A DNA stretch of 64,000 bases from positions 14,265,001 through 14,329,000 of the forward strand of contig CM055318.2 of the NCBI GenBank assembly GCA_029255685.2, given 5' to 3'. Both the position numbers and the translations under genes were made by a program. Source of the DNA: Silene conica. Its lineage: Eukaryota; Streptophyta; Magnoliopsida; Caryophyllales; Caryophyllaceae. A model generated the notes under the pieces. The model did no database searches, had not been told where the DNA came from, and saw only the letters and a list, made by a program, of their open reading frames with translations. Of the stretch, positions 45,868 to 57,332 are shown piece after piece; position 1 is the stretch's first letter; each line of letters opens with the position of its first letter.

Positions 45868-47905
45868 CTAGTCTTATGCCCGTGTAAATTGCACGGGCTT
45901 GAACTTTAAAATATTGTAAAAAAATGTCGTTAATATAAGTTGTTTTTTCAAAAATAATGTCAAATTTTAGGTACTTAGTGTGCTTCAATATATGGAGATG
46001 GTTTTTAAAATAGGGTAACATAAAAAAAACAATTGTTTTTAGTTATATATTATATAGCATTACAAAAGTAGAAAAATTTAAAAAGAAGAAAAACAACACA
46101 ATGAGCAGTAATAGTGTACAATCATAATTACAATTGTACTATAACTTCTCGAAATTGGACGCGCGTTTTTCATCATCACAAATAAGAATCTTTAATCCTT
46201 TTTGCTTGTGACTCTCGGAATGGCTACATAGAGCTGACCGTGTGTAAACACTGGCTTAGGAAGATATTAAGAAAATTCAAATGGAAGATACTATTCTATG
46301 TGAATTACAAAAATGTCAACTTAAGACAATATAAACTCATGTAACTGTTTTACATGTATTGAATGTTAATTAGCGTCCGTGTATTAATAGTGTCCTGGCC
46401 TATAAGCACATGATTGTTTTCACATGTTTGCTGTTAATTAGGAAATAGGACTGTGTATTAAACTTATTGCGTAAAGCGCGTGATTGATCAAGAATTTGTA
46501 CCTTAACCCATGTAAACACCCACATTGTTAAATTAAAAATTATGGAATTTACACATACTATATGTGTATGAGTGAATTTTAAATACGGGCTTGTGTATTA
46601 GAACTATAATACGTAAACATGTGTAAAACAAAACTTTGCAAAATGCACCAGAACGCTTTAAATTACCGCGTGTGGTTTTTTCGGTTGTCTCAATGGGAGA
46701 CAATCTCGTGCAAATTTTTTTTATGATTGTTCCAATTTACACAGACCCGCGAATTTGGAAGAACGTACTTTTAGTTTTTAATAAATATAGACTTATTTGT
46801 CGCACGCCTTTATATTTTTTTCTTAACATATTTAATTGAAATAAATAAATGAATGAGATAAGAAAATATATAAAACTATAACCCGTAAAACCATATAAAT
46901 TAATGGTAATTTTTGTGAAACAGGTCGAAACTTAGACTTAATTTGAGCGAGTTTACTCAAAACAGACCAAGTCCAAAGACATGTTATTAACGGTCCATAT
47001 ACCAACTCACCTTAGCCACATATACAACTTTGTACTCTCTTATCTCTTAGCCTAAATCTAACTACCTTTCCATAACATACTACTCTGTATTTTGTACCTT
47101 CCATCTTACCGCCTTCTCATTTGATTTCCGTCTCACCAAATCTTGTACACTCGCCATTTCAAGATCATTTGAACTCACAATGTCTTAATTCATATCTCTC
47201 TCTCGTTGCAATCCTTCATACAAAGTACTTTTTTTGTCGTATTTTTCAAATTGCAATAAAAAAAATTATGCGTATGAATGTTTTTTTGTCCATATTTTCG
47301 GGTTTGAATATTATTATGTTTTTTTTTACTTTTTATCAAAGTATTTCTGATTTTTTTTCGATTTAATTAAATTTATCCATCGATCTTAGTTATTTCCATA
47401 TTTCATACGGAGTTCATCTTATATGAATAATTTATGTGAATCATGCCCATGAGCAATTAAACACCATAGATATAAGGACTTATTTAATTTTAATATCATA
47501 TGTGAATATTTTTCATGTTAATGCTCACCCTATCTAATCTTTTTTTATAACAATTTTCGTTTTCTCTTTATTGAACTTATTTTCTGTAATTTTTTCCTAT
47601 AATAATAGATGTTTTAAAAAGACTGTTGAATAATTTTCCTATTTATACTATAATTAATTTAACTATAAAAGTTATTAATGATTTTTTTTAATCTAGTTAT
47701 TTAATATGCAATCCACATATATTAGTAATTTGTCATATTTATTGTTGTAGATTGAAATAAAATCGTTTGTGTAGGAAATAAAAGAGAATAGAGAACATGG
47801 TGGACCATTTTTTAAAAATAGAATAAAAAATGAACTTTCAACCACAGTGCGACATCTAAGCACTGTGGTTGTTGCTTTTATATACGGAGTATACGGAGTA
47901 TAGGA
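45868..47905 (-). mobile_element. Helitron with helicase remnant
   Basis: About 2.0 kb, minus strand. The 3' end has hairpin GCCCGTGCAATTTACACGGGC, then ATAAGACTAG followed by T. The 5' end is TCCTATACTCCG preceded by A, then ATAAAAGCAACAACCAC as in the Helitron at 42617. At 46262-46118 a remnant of the C-terminal Pif1-type helicase of Helitrons is read (PVFTHGQLYVAIPRVTSKK, GLKILICDDEKRASNF) with one frame change. The rest has no coding capacity. Confidence 0.8.
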
Positions 47906-49327
47906 TTTGTATACCTCCCGATTATAATAGGATATAGAATAATGGGTGATAACGCCTAAACCTAGTCTAAAATCTATTAGACCACAATAAAACTACTCGG
48001 TCCTGAACCGGGTCGGGACACTTTTGGGGTCGGGTTAAAATTCATCCGTGGGTAGGATCTTAAAATTCATCTCAAAACATTAAATGAAAAGTTTAATACA
48101 TTGAATTCATGAAAAAAATACCCAAATCTTAAAAATCATCCCCAAAATGTTAAATTGAAAAATTAAAATTCAATTAATAAATTAAATTGAAATAAATATC
48201 AGAATTTAAAATTCATCCCCAAAATTAGATGAAAAATCGAAATACAAGAAAAAATTCATGGAAATACCATAACTTAAAATTAATCCCAAAACCATAAATA
48301 AACAAACAATATGTACACTAAAATGAAAAAATTCGGGAAAAATTAACATGGAAACAAGTTAATAAAAAAAGCCTTAAAATCGAAAAAGGCTTAAAAAATT
48401 CAACACCATACATGCAAACGAAAAAGCCTTAAAAAATTGAAAAAAAATGGGAAATCAATACATGCAAACTAGTTAATTTTGGATAAGTATCACTAAATGA
48501 TAGATCGAAAAAAATGTACACAATTTTTAAAATAAAACAATAACCGTAAAGAATACAAAAACTTGAGTTTTAGAAATAGATCCATGAAAAAGTATCAAAA
48601 TAAAAGAAAATAAAACAACAACATAATAAAAAAATCGAAAGAGATGAAAAAAAAAATCGAAACAGAAGACCATACAATGTTTCGAACTCAAAAACGAAAT
48701 ACATATAACATACAAAAAAATCGAAACAGATGCATAAAAAAAATCATATAACATACAAAAAATCGATACAATAATCACATAACCTACCAAAAATTGAAAT
48801 ACATGATTTTTTTTGTGACAAAATTGAAATACATGATAATAGAGAATATAGGGAGATTAAGTGGGTAAGATTTTATTTTATTTTGTGTAGATTTTTTTAA
48901 TGATTATAGAAATGAGAAGAAGAAAGAGAAGGAATAAGAAGAGAGGAAGGTGACCGCTGAGTTGTGAAAGATTGAAGGGAGTGAATTTAGGGTTTATCTA
49001 ATAAGTAGTTTGAGAATTTATATGTAGGTTGGTTAAAGGTATAATAATATGGGCTGGTATAAAAAATGGACGTTCATCATCAATATTACTTATTACAACC
49101 GTTTTTTGGAGATTAATTATGGGTTATGGGTATAATAATATGGGCTCGTATATTAATTATTTCATATAATTAAAAAGTTTTTTAGAAAGTTATTTATCTT
49201 TACTTTTAATACGTATAAATATAGGTAAAGTATAATACCACTTCAGAAAAAATATAATGCTATTCAAATTTGTAAAACAGTGAATATTACTATACTTTTT
49301 GGTTTAGTTCATATTGTCGTAACATTA
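47906..49327. other. Intergenic, AT-rich
   Basis: A-rich DNA with loose repeats of AAAATTCATCCCCAAAA (48050-48230) and ATACAAAAAATCGAAACAGA (48660-48790). No gene is seen. Confidence 0.4.
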
Positions 49328-49346
49328 ACAAGACCTGTAGTAATAA

Positions 49347-49528
49347 CCAAATGTGTTTGGTGTGGTGGTTGCTCACCTCATCCCTTAACCATGAGGTCAG
49401 GGGTTCGATCCCTCCCCATGGGAATGGAGCAACACTTTGGCCAGCCGTTTACCTCTTCGTGAGAGCACGCGCGGCGAGGGGATTATACACAGTTGTCGAC
49501 GGTGGACACCCCGGTTTAAACCAAAAAA
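49347..49528 (+). mobile_element. tRNA-derived SINE with 19-bp target duplication
   Basis: 182 bp with a B box GGTTCGATCCC (49402-49412) and an A-rich 3' end (AAACCAAAAAAA). The direct repeats 49328-49346 and 49529-49547 (ACAAGAC, C or G, TGTAGTAATAA) differ at one base, so the insertion is fairly young. Confidence 0.88.
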
Positions 49529-49769
49529 ACAAGACGTGTAGTAATAATATCATTTTCCAAATATATAAGGAGAAAAATGAAAATGAATGAGCCAAACTTT
49601 GTTGTTAGACGGTACGTGGAGGATTATCGCCAAAATATATTGGAGACCAAGAGAAAGGAAACAACTATGGGCTAACCTACCTAGCCCACTACGTATATAT
49701 GGGATTAGCTCAAAAAATATTCCTAGTTTATTCCAACACATAAAATTTGGTTAACATATTGTATGTGAA

Positions 49770-49796
49770 TTAGTTTTAACCCGTGCAAAATTGTAC
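49770..49796 (-). mobile_element. Helitron 3' end
   Basis: On the minus strand: hairpin CCCGTACAATTTTGCACGGG, six bases, CTAA, then T. The element extends to higher coordinates; the 5' end was not found. Confidence 0.55.
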
Positions 49797-50071
49797 GGGA
49801 TTTAAGATATGAATTACGAAAATAAAATTTCACATAATTATATTTCTAAATATTAATAATATTCAACGTTCATAACTTATAAACACAAATAGGATCCTAC
49901 CTCTGGGTGTAGGAAAGCATGTACATCAGGCCCATATAATGCATAATCTACTAATTTTCTTTTATTAGAGCCCACTAGAAAACAAATACTTATCTAATTA
50001 ACATTCAGTAAACCTTCTTAATTTTTTGTTGACGACAGTCATAACAAAGTTCTCTCCCACCAAAATTTGAG

Positions 50072-50216
50072 TTGAAGATGACTGAAGGAAAGCAATTGGT
50101 ATATCCAGCAAGCCGGAAAAATGCATCGAATTATATCTCGGTTAACGAGAAGCAATTTGTATCGACATCAAGAAGGAAAAACGCATCAAACAATATTAAT
50201 TTGAGGTATATTTTTA
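50072..50216 (+). other. Possible short coding exon of unknown origin
   Basis: Reads MKMTEGKQLVYPASRKN.. with an internal imperfect repeat (ASRKNASNYI / SRRKNASNNI) and a possible donor (GAGGTATAT) just before the minisatellite. By analogy with the FRS gene it could be a first exon followed by a repeat-filled intron. Weakly supported. Confidence 0.25.
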
Positions 50217-50231
50217 CATCAAACATTAAGT

Positions 50232-52010
50232 ACTCATTAAAGTTTGATGATATATGGACACATAAAAATACGAGCTATTACGATAAGAATACGAGCTAAC
50301 GTAAAAAATACATTTTGATGATATATTGAGCAATTAAAATTACGAGGTATAAATAACAGAATACGAATTACAAAATAAGAGCTAATATTAAAATAATACA
50401 AGCTAATATAAAAATAATACGAGCTATTAAGCCAAGAATACAATCTAAATGTAAACACAATACGAGCTAATATTAAAAGAATACGAGTTAATATAAAAAA
50501 AAAACACGAGTTATTAAAATAAGAGTACGAGCTATTAATATAAGAATACGAGCTATTAATATAAGAATACGAGCTTATGTAAAAGGAATACGAGCTTAAG
50601 AAAATCACGAACGAAAAAATACGAGCACATAAGAATGCAAATCATTACCCTAAGAATACGAGCTAATATAAAAAGAATATGAGCTAATATAAAAGAGTAC
50701 GAGCCAATATAAAAAAACACGATTTATTAAGATAAGAATACAAGCTATTAAGATAAGAATACGAGCTATTTATTAAGATAAGAATACGAGCTATTAATAT
50801 AAGAATACGAGCTAATGTAAAAAGAATACGAATTTACGAAAATCACGAACTAAAAAATAGGAGCACATCAGAATGCAAGTTATTACCCTAAGAATACGAG
50901 CTAATATAAACAGAATACGAGCTAATATTAAAAGAATACGAGTTAAAAAACACGAATTATTAAGATAAGAATATGAGCTATTAATATAAGAATACGAGCT
51001 ATTCATATAAGAATACGAGCTATTAATATAAGAATACAAGCTATTAATATAAGAATGCGAGCTAATGTAAAAAGAATACGAGTTTACGAAAATCACGAAC
51101 TAAAAAATATGAGCACATCAGAATGCAAGCTATTAATATAAGAATGCGAGCTAATATAAAAAGAATACGAGCTAATGTAAAAAGAATACGAGTTTACAAA
51201 AAACACGAACTAAAACATACGAGCACATCAGAATACAAGTTATTACCCTAAGAATACGAGCTAATATAAACAAAATACGAGCTAATATTAAAAGAATACG
51301 AGTTAATATAAAAAACACGAGTTATTAAGATAAGAATACGAGCTATTCATATAAGAATACGAGCTATTCATATAAGAATACGAGCTATTAATATAAGAAT
51401 ACGGGCTATTAAAATAAGAATGCGAGTTAATGTAAAAAGAATACAAGTTTACGAAAATCACGAACTAAAAAATACGAGCACATCAGAATGCAAGCTATTA
51501 CCCTAAGAATACGAGCTAATATAAGAAGAATACGAGCTAATATTAAAAAAAATATGAGTTATTAATATAAGAATGCGAGCTATTAATATAAGAATACGAG
51601 CTAATAATATATGAATACGCGCTAATGTAAAAAGAATAGAAGCTTAAGAAAATCACGAACTAAAAAATACGAGCACATATGAAGGCAACTTATTACCCTA
51701 AGAATACGAGTTAATATAAAAAGAATACAAGCTAATATAAAAGAATACGAGCCAATATTAAAAGAATACGAGCTAATGTAAGAAACACGAGTTATTAAGA
51801 TGAGAACACGAACTATTAATATAAGACTACGAGCTATTAAGGTAAGAATACGAACTATTAAGATAAGAATACGAGCTATTAATATAAGAATACGAGCTAA
51901 TTTATAAAGAATATGAACTAATAAATTAAAAATACGAGTTATTAACATATATAAGAATATGAGCTAGTATCCAAAATATACGAGCTAATGTAAACAATAC
52001 GAGCTAATAT
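50232..52010. repeat. AATACGAGCTA minisatellite with higher-order structure
   Basis: About 1.8 kb of degenerate 20-22 bp units (AAGAATACGAGCTATTAATA and AATACGAGCTAATATAAAA). A longer landmark (AAATCACGAAC, then ACGAGCACAT, then TTACCCTAAG) recurs near 50600, 50840, 51090, 51200, 51455 and 51650, giving a higher-order period of roughly 100-270 bp. Long open frames on the minus strand (SSYSYINSSYSY) are repeat translations, not genes. Confidence 0.9.
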
Positions 52011-52395
52011 AAATTTTGTATCAAAAAGTTTATTCAACATAGTAATCCATAACAATTCCACAAATTTTACACAACACAGTATAAAAAATATACGTAGTAA
52101 TACAAAGCAATTTCAATTCACAAATTGTATACAAAAGCAATTTATTCAACATAAAAGAGAATACGTGTTTCAATTTCACAAAAGTATACAAAGCAATTTC
52201 ACAAAAGTATACGTATTTCAATTTATTTCTTCTAACTGAACTTAGTGCTATAAAAAATTGTATACGGGTTATTATAAAAAATTACATTGACACTGAGGCG
52301 TAATATGTATTTGTTTTCCAAAACCACTGAATTAGAAGTACATGTTTCCGTTTCCATTGAAGTTTCATACTCGTTAAAAATTTCATATTGTTCCC
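52011..52395. other. Repeat edge
   Basis: AT-rich, with short repeats of CAATTTCACAAAAGTATAC near 52170-52215. No gene. Confidence 0.4.
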
Positions 52396-52620
52396 TTGGG
52401 GGTTGTTTGGTTCATGTGGGAATTAAGTTCATGTGGGAAGTAATAAATCCTATGAATTAAGTTCCCACATGTAATTCATGGGATTTACAAAAAAAATTGT
52501 GTGGTTACCATGTAGGAATTGACACTTCCCATGAAATAAATTCATGCATGTTGTTTGATTGGATAACTCAATTCCCGTGTTTTTTTTTGTAAATACTATT
52601 TTACCCTTGGATACAATATA
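52396..52620. mobile_element. Left end of a GGGTTGTTTGGTT element
   Basis: Starts GGGGGTTGTTTGGTTCATG. The inverse (GCAACCAAACGACCC) is found at about 57719-57733. Internal words such as AATTCATGGGATTT are shared by both arms. It is an outer DNA element (hAT or Harbinger type) into which the MULE probably inserted. Confidence 0.55.
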
Positions 52621-53184
52621 CAAGGTCGGCTAAATACACTATGATTAGATAATGTATATGTTGAACCATGTTAGTGCGTGTGCTTACTACGTACTCTACT
52701 TGATACGGCTACGTGTCTACGTCCTAAGCAATCGGCACCGGGTCTTCTTAGAGACAACCTCTCACCAAATTGACGAGAGATATATCATAAAAACGTGACT
52801 ATTTTCGAAATTATTATCATAAAATCTCATAACATAAATTAAAGTAGTTTAAACTAAGCCGCAAAAATTAAACAGTAAAAAAACATGTTCCGAATTAAGA
52901 TGGAAATTGCAGGATAAAAAAAATTGTGTATTGAAGATGACGGCAAGGTAGAAGTATAATACGGAGTATAAAAAAGTGTGTTTTTATCAATGATAGAATA
53001 GTAACCGAATCGCGAAAGATCGTCGACGTTTTGCGAAAAACCGTCGACGTTTTTTTGACAAATGACCAAAGTACCCTTAGCTTCTTCACTCTCTCCATTA
53101 AAATTCAATAACTAAGAATACTCTTGTTGTTGTTAGAATGGTAAGATTAGAATGAATGGAAAGGAGAAACACGATATTGGTAGG

Positions 53185-53508
53185 TGTCGGAGATGTGGTT
53201 TACACGGCTAGTGGGGGTGGGACGTGTGAACTACACGGCTAGGGGTGGTTAGGACGTGGGAATGGGGTGGCTAGGGGTGGTAGGGACGTGTGAACCACAT
53301 GGCTAGGGGTGGTAGGGACGTGTGAACCACACGTCCATGGTTGGTAGGGACGTGTGAACCACACGTCCATGGATGGTCGGGACGTGTGAATCACACGTCT
53401 ATAGATGGTAGGGACGTGTAGTTCACACGTCTAAGGGGGGAATGGACGTGTGAACAACACGTCTAGGTGGGGTTGGGACGTGTAGTTCACATGTCCCTCA
53501 TGGTTCGG
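53185..53508. repeat. Palindromic 32-bp minisatellite, left copy
   Basis: About nine units of roughly 32 bp, each with the palindrome GGACGTGTGAACCACACGTCC-like core (two ACGT cores facing each other). It lies between a possible donor (ATG|GTAAGA at 53140) and an acceptor (TTTTTTCAG at 53566), so it may fill the first intron of the accessory gene. Confidence 0.85.
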
Positions 53509-53568
53509 TTTTTTTTTTTACGTTCTAACCGTATGTTTTCAATTTTAATTCTTTAAATTTTTTCAGGA

Positions 53569-54000
53569 ATGGCAAACATGCCGTTGAACGATGAAACTTG
53601 GCTTTCACAACGGATTGCAGAAGCTGAGACAGATCTCGCAAGCCCTGCAGCGGAAAACCCGATGGTGAAAGAGTCTCTTGAACATCAACGCGACTACTGG
53701 ATCAAGAGGCGTGACGCAGTCCGGTTAGTTAACGAAGCTGCAAGTTCATACCCTCGACGTCCTGACACTCGCCGTCTTGCTGAAGCGAGAAACATGATAC
53801 GTCTTGAGCCCCCGGTCTTATCTCAACAGGCAATGCATGTGTATTGCAAGATTATGGACGTCATTAGAATGTTTGAAGAGAATCACCCCGACGTTAGCGG
53901 TTCTCCTGAGATGCGTGGTTGGTGGGAGTTTGAGAAGATTTTTTTAAAGATAACCGGGGTTATCCCTCCGTATTTTTCGTTTTGGGCCAATGAGGTCTGA
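53569..54000 (+). CDS. MULE accessory gene, unknown function
   Basis: 143 residues, intact. The ATG follows a strong splice acceptor (TTTTTTCAG|GAATG), so an upstream non-coding exon is likely. The sequence is acidic/basic mixed and mostly helical by eye: WLSQRIAEAETDLASP, then KESLEHQRDYWIKRRDAVR, then SQQAMHVYCKIMDVIRMFEEN, ending GWWEFEKIFLKITGVIPPYF. No signal peptide and no family that I recognise. It converges on the transposase-OTU gene (stop codons about 270 bp apart), a position comparable to mudrB of MuDR. It is open while the transposase is damaged. Confidence 0.7.
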   Translation: MANMPLNDETWLSQRIAEAETDLASPAAENPMVKESLEHQRDYWIKRRDAVRLVNEAASSYPRRPDTRRLAEARNMIRLEPPVLSQQAMHVYCKIMDVIRMFEENHPDVSGSPEMRGWWEFEKIFLKITGVIPPYFSFWANEV

Positions 54001-54268
54001 AGGATGGGATGTATTAGTTAACAATGAAATCGTTTTGTTTGTTTGAACGTTTTTAATTTGATAACTGTTATCTTTGTAATTTGTTTCACAATGAAATCGC
54101 GATTATAATGAACATGAAAATCATTCGAAAAACGGTAACATTTTGAAATTTGAAATCACAACGGTTACATTTAAATATTACAACCTAAAGAATACAAATA
54201 AATCTCAACCTAAATAATACAAATATATCACAACCTAAAGAATACAACCTAAAGAATACAAATAAATC
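54001..54268. other. Shared 3' region of the two MULE genes
   Basis: AT-rich, with repeats of CAACCTAAAGAATACAAAT (54180-54265). Probable 3' UTRs and polyadenylation region. Confidence 0.5.
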
Positions 54269-57200
54269 TCAATCCGGGGGAGGCTGTCTTCGGCGCCGAG
54301 GAGTTCGAGGTGTTGTTCCCATCAAAGTATGCCATCGTTTGATGTTCGACGTGTACAAATCGACATAATGTGCAACTGCATCTTCTCTTACCCACGCCCA
54401 ACAAAGATCGATCGGTGGCATGGGTGCTTCGCTCAGTGGGCCACTGTAGTGCAATCTCATCCAATGGTCATGGTAGTGTACGATCCACATGACACCGTAC
54501 GGCCTCGACACGTGACCCGTGGCCCTCAGCGTTAAGAATGTATAACAATTCCAATTCTTGACTCCTTTGTGGACGTACTGGCCGATACAACAGATAGTCC
54601 AGTTAAACAACGACGCAAAGACAGTCAAATACTCGGAAGACATCCAATGATGTTCACCGCAACCCCCGCTACCCGTAAACTCGATAGCCCTCAAGGTATG
54701 ATCCCATCTGCTCAAAAGCGGAGGCGTGCGAGGAGACTCATCAAACACTGTCTTGTACACATCGTTTCCCTGAAGCTCTCTAAGACACCACGCTCTCATG
54801 ACCAAGTGGTCCTGTTCTCGACCCCGGGCGGCATGCGATAGCACCCTATAACCACAATGACCATCAGCAACAACATCAGCCCAACCATCAAAGTGTGCCC
54901 ATAAGTCTTGGGGGACTGCATATTTTTTTGCCCAAGAACACAAAGGTCCCGTTGTGTAACCGACCTCCAATGGTGCACCAACAGGTCCATCTCCGAAATC
55001 AGACACCGTACTGACAGAAGTTGTCGTCGAAGGGCTGGAAAAAAACTTGGCACATCTACGGGCAGCATGCTCAAAAGCGGACTTTTTCCGAGTAGTGGAA
55101 CCCCTCGGTCTCCCCTTAGGGTTTTCTCGAACCTCAGGTGGACGAATATCTTCATCTGCCGGGTGGAGACCATCTCGAAGTTTCTCAATGATTACCCGTC
55201 TCTTCGCCGGATCGACCCCTCTAGCCTGCTCTATAAGAGCATCAAACTCATCATCATCGGTCTTCGGCCTATATTCGGGACTGTCGTACACCAAAGTCCT
55301 CCAAAACAAGTGGACATCCTCAACGTGGACCCTCCTACCGTTTCTTTGCATCAGAATCATAATGCAGGCACAAGGCAACCCGTGAGTAGTCTGTATCGCA
55401 CATCCACAATTCTCTTCAAGCCCGTTCCCCAACTCAATCTCTCTCCTAAACTAATCTTCCAGTAACCTAATGGCTTTGATAGACATATGATTTCGCAATA
55501 AGGAGAAAAACGGTCCAGCACTTACAGAGTTGGTCAATGACGTCTGTAACTCATGTCGAATCTTGGAGTGTTGAGCTTCAAGCATGTCGTGAATACGAGT
55601 CCACATAGTGTCGAGGTTCAAGTTTTGACTCTTCAACCAAGCTTTAAGGAGGGCATGACACGACTCTACCCGGGAAGTGGCCGTGTTACCGAGATGAAAA
55701 TATTCGTTCGTATAGAAAACAACGAACTTCTTCTTGTAATGAGCTCATGTTCTCTGCACATAATCAGCCAAATCTACCCAAGTTTCAGAAAAGGCTTCCC
55801 ATGCTCTCCCAAACTCACCTTGTGTGCTTGCATTGATGACCCGGTACCAACCCGTTTCCTTACTATGCAATATCATGTCTTTGTACATCATCATCTTTCT
55901 TGAATTTTTTACTCTGGTCTCAATGGCTTTGTTCACATGCCAACGACACAAAATGTGAGAAATATCCGGATAGAGATCCTCAATAGCCCGGATCAAGCCC
56001 AACTCTCGGTCAGTGACAAGAGTAGGCATAGGTGACACCCCCAGAAGCAGCTCCTCTAATCTCCGCAACATCCACCCATAAGATGTATCATTTTCAGACG
56101 GAAGGAGAACGGTGGTAATTAAGAAGGAGGATCCGACTGGTGTAACGCCAACTATCTCAATAAGTGCAATCTTCAAAACATTGGTCGAGTAGGTGGCGTC
56201 GATAAGAGCGACATATGGGTAAGCACGGAATAGTTTGACGGATTCCGGATGACACATAAACACATGAGTCAACTCTTTCGTATCGGGGTCTGATTCCTAC
56301 TTTCTCTCATCTCACGCCGAACCTTGTTCGACTCGCTATAAATTTGGGTGCTACTTGGTTGGGGTTTTTCCGGGGTCCTTTTATGAAGAGCGTTCTTGAT
56401 ATCCCTCGGCAAAATATTAGCCCGGACTTGTTGCCTCACAAATTCTTTCTCTTCGGCATCCAAGCGGGCAAAATGCCTATCCCCATCTTTATAGGTCGCT
56501 ACTTCGTGGTTGTGAAAACCCGCGTTAGTCGAAGTAATTACGTACCAAGCAATCGTGGGATTCCCATCATCCAAATGAGCGTAATCCTGCACCGCTCGAA
56601 TCCTAAACAAACATCCGCACTTAGCCGACCCTCTGTTCGTAGAATTCCCCGGTTTCTCAGGATCGATCTTCTTTTTGGTTTGGCCGTACCTTGAACAACG
56701 GAAGTACGACCCGAGCAACTCCGGTTGTTTGCGATTTTTCGCCCCATTTGTTGCCTTCACTAAGGCAAAACCATTATCCATAGCTACTTTTTGAGCCCAG
56801 TCAAACGCCTCATCCCGACTTTCAAAAGATATATCCGTCTCAAATAATCGGTTGTAATCAACCCCATTTCCACCAAATTTCTCAAACGAATCCTGTAATA
56901 CGCATAATTGGTAAGGATTATATTAAAAAATATTAAAAACCACTTAATTTTTGTTAAAAACTGAGTAAAAATAACGGAAAGTAAAGGTCTTGAAAACTGA
57001 CAGTCCATGCATGGTCTGGACGTGAATAGTGCACGTCCATACCATGCCTGGACGTGAATAATACACGTCCATGCATGGTTTGGACGTGCACTATTCACGT
57101 CTAGACCATGCTTGGACGTGTGGTTTGGCCGTCCTTTCCACGCGAGGACGGCCATTTTTCAAGTCCATTGCAAAAATACGATTGATTTTACGTAGTCTAA

Positions 57201-57332
57201 TTCTATGGCTTCTACGTCTAATTCAACCTAATTTCTACTAAAGGGCTAAAACATTAATTCAACAAAAATTAATTGAAAAAAAAAATTAAGATTTTAATTA
57301 CTTACCGATGAATCGTTGTCGTCGTTTGACAT
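54269..57332 (-). pseudogene. MULE transposase fused to an OTU-type cysteine protease domain
   Basis: Exon 1 is 57332-57306 (MSNDDNDSS) and the main exon runs from 56892. Order of parts: an N-terminal FAR1/WRKY-like zinc region (GSYFRCSRYG, KCGCLFRIRA), the MULE core (VALIDATYSTN, VTDRELGLIRAI, CRWHVNKAI, SRVESCHALLK), a SWIM-like finger (CGCAIQTTHGLPCAC, where the usual last His is Cys), an AT-hook-like KGRPRGS, then an OTU domain with DGHCGYR (catalytic Asp and Cys, near 54855) and a late HDHWMRLHY (catalytic His). OTU proteases cleave ubiquitin-like conjugates. About three lesions are seen: a frame change with loss of sequence near 56270, a TGA near 55745 and a TAG near 55450. The last 387 codons, with all OTU residues, remain open. 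Confidence 0.85.
56998..57142. repeat. Palindromic minisatellite, right copy (intron 1 of the transposase gene)
   Basis: About four units of 35 bp with GGACGTG..CACGTCC palindromes (CATGGTCTGGACGTG, TGCACGTCCATACCATG). It lies within the first intron (56893-57305). Same core as 53185-53508. Confidence 0.8.

Noticed and set aside
42626-47890. 100-bp inverted repeats as terminal repeats of a 5.3-kb transposon carrying the 14-3-3 gene
   Set aside because: Each repeat is better explained as the 5' end of a separate Helitron with its own 3' hairpin.
50237-51948. Open frames on the minus strand translating to SSYSYINSS-type proteins
   Set aside because: They are translations of the 20-bp minisatellite; frames follow the repeat and there is no independent support.
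54908-55465. 185-residue plus-strand open frame
   Set aside because: Antisense to the transposase-OTU gene, whose motifs are clear on the minus strand.
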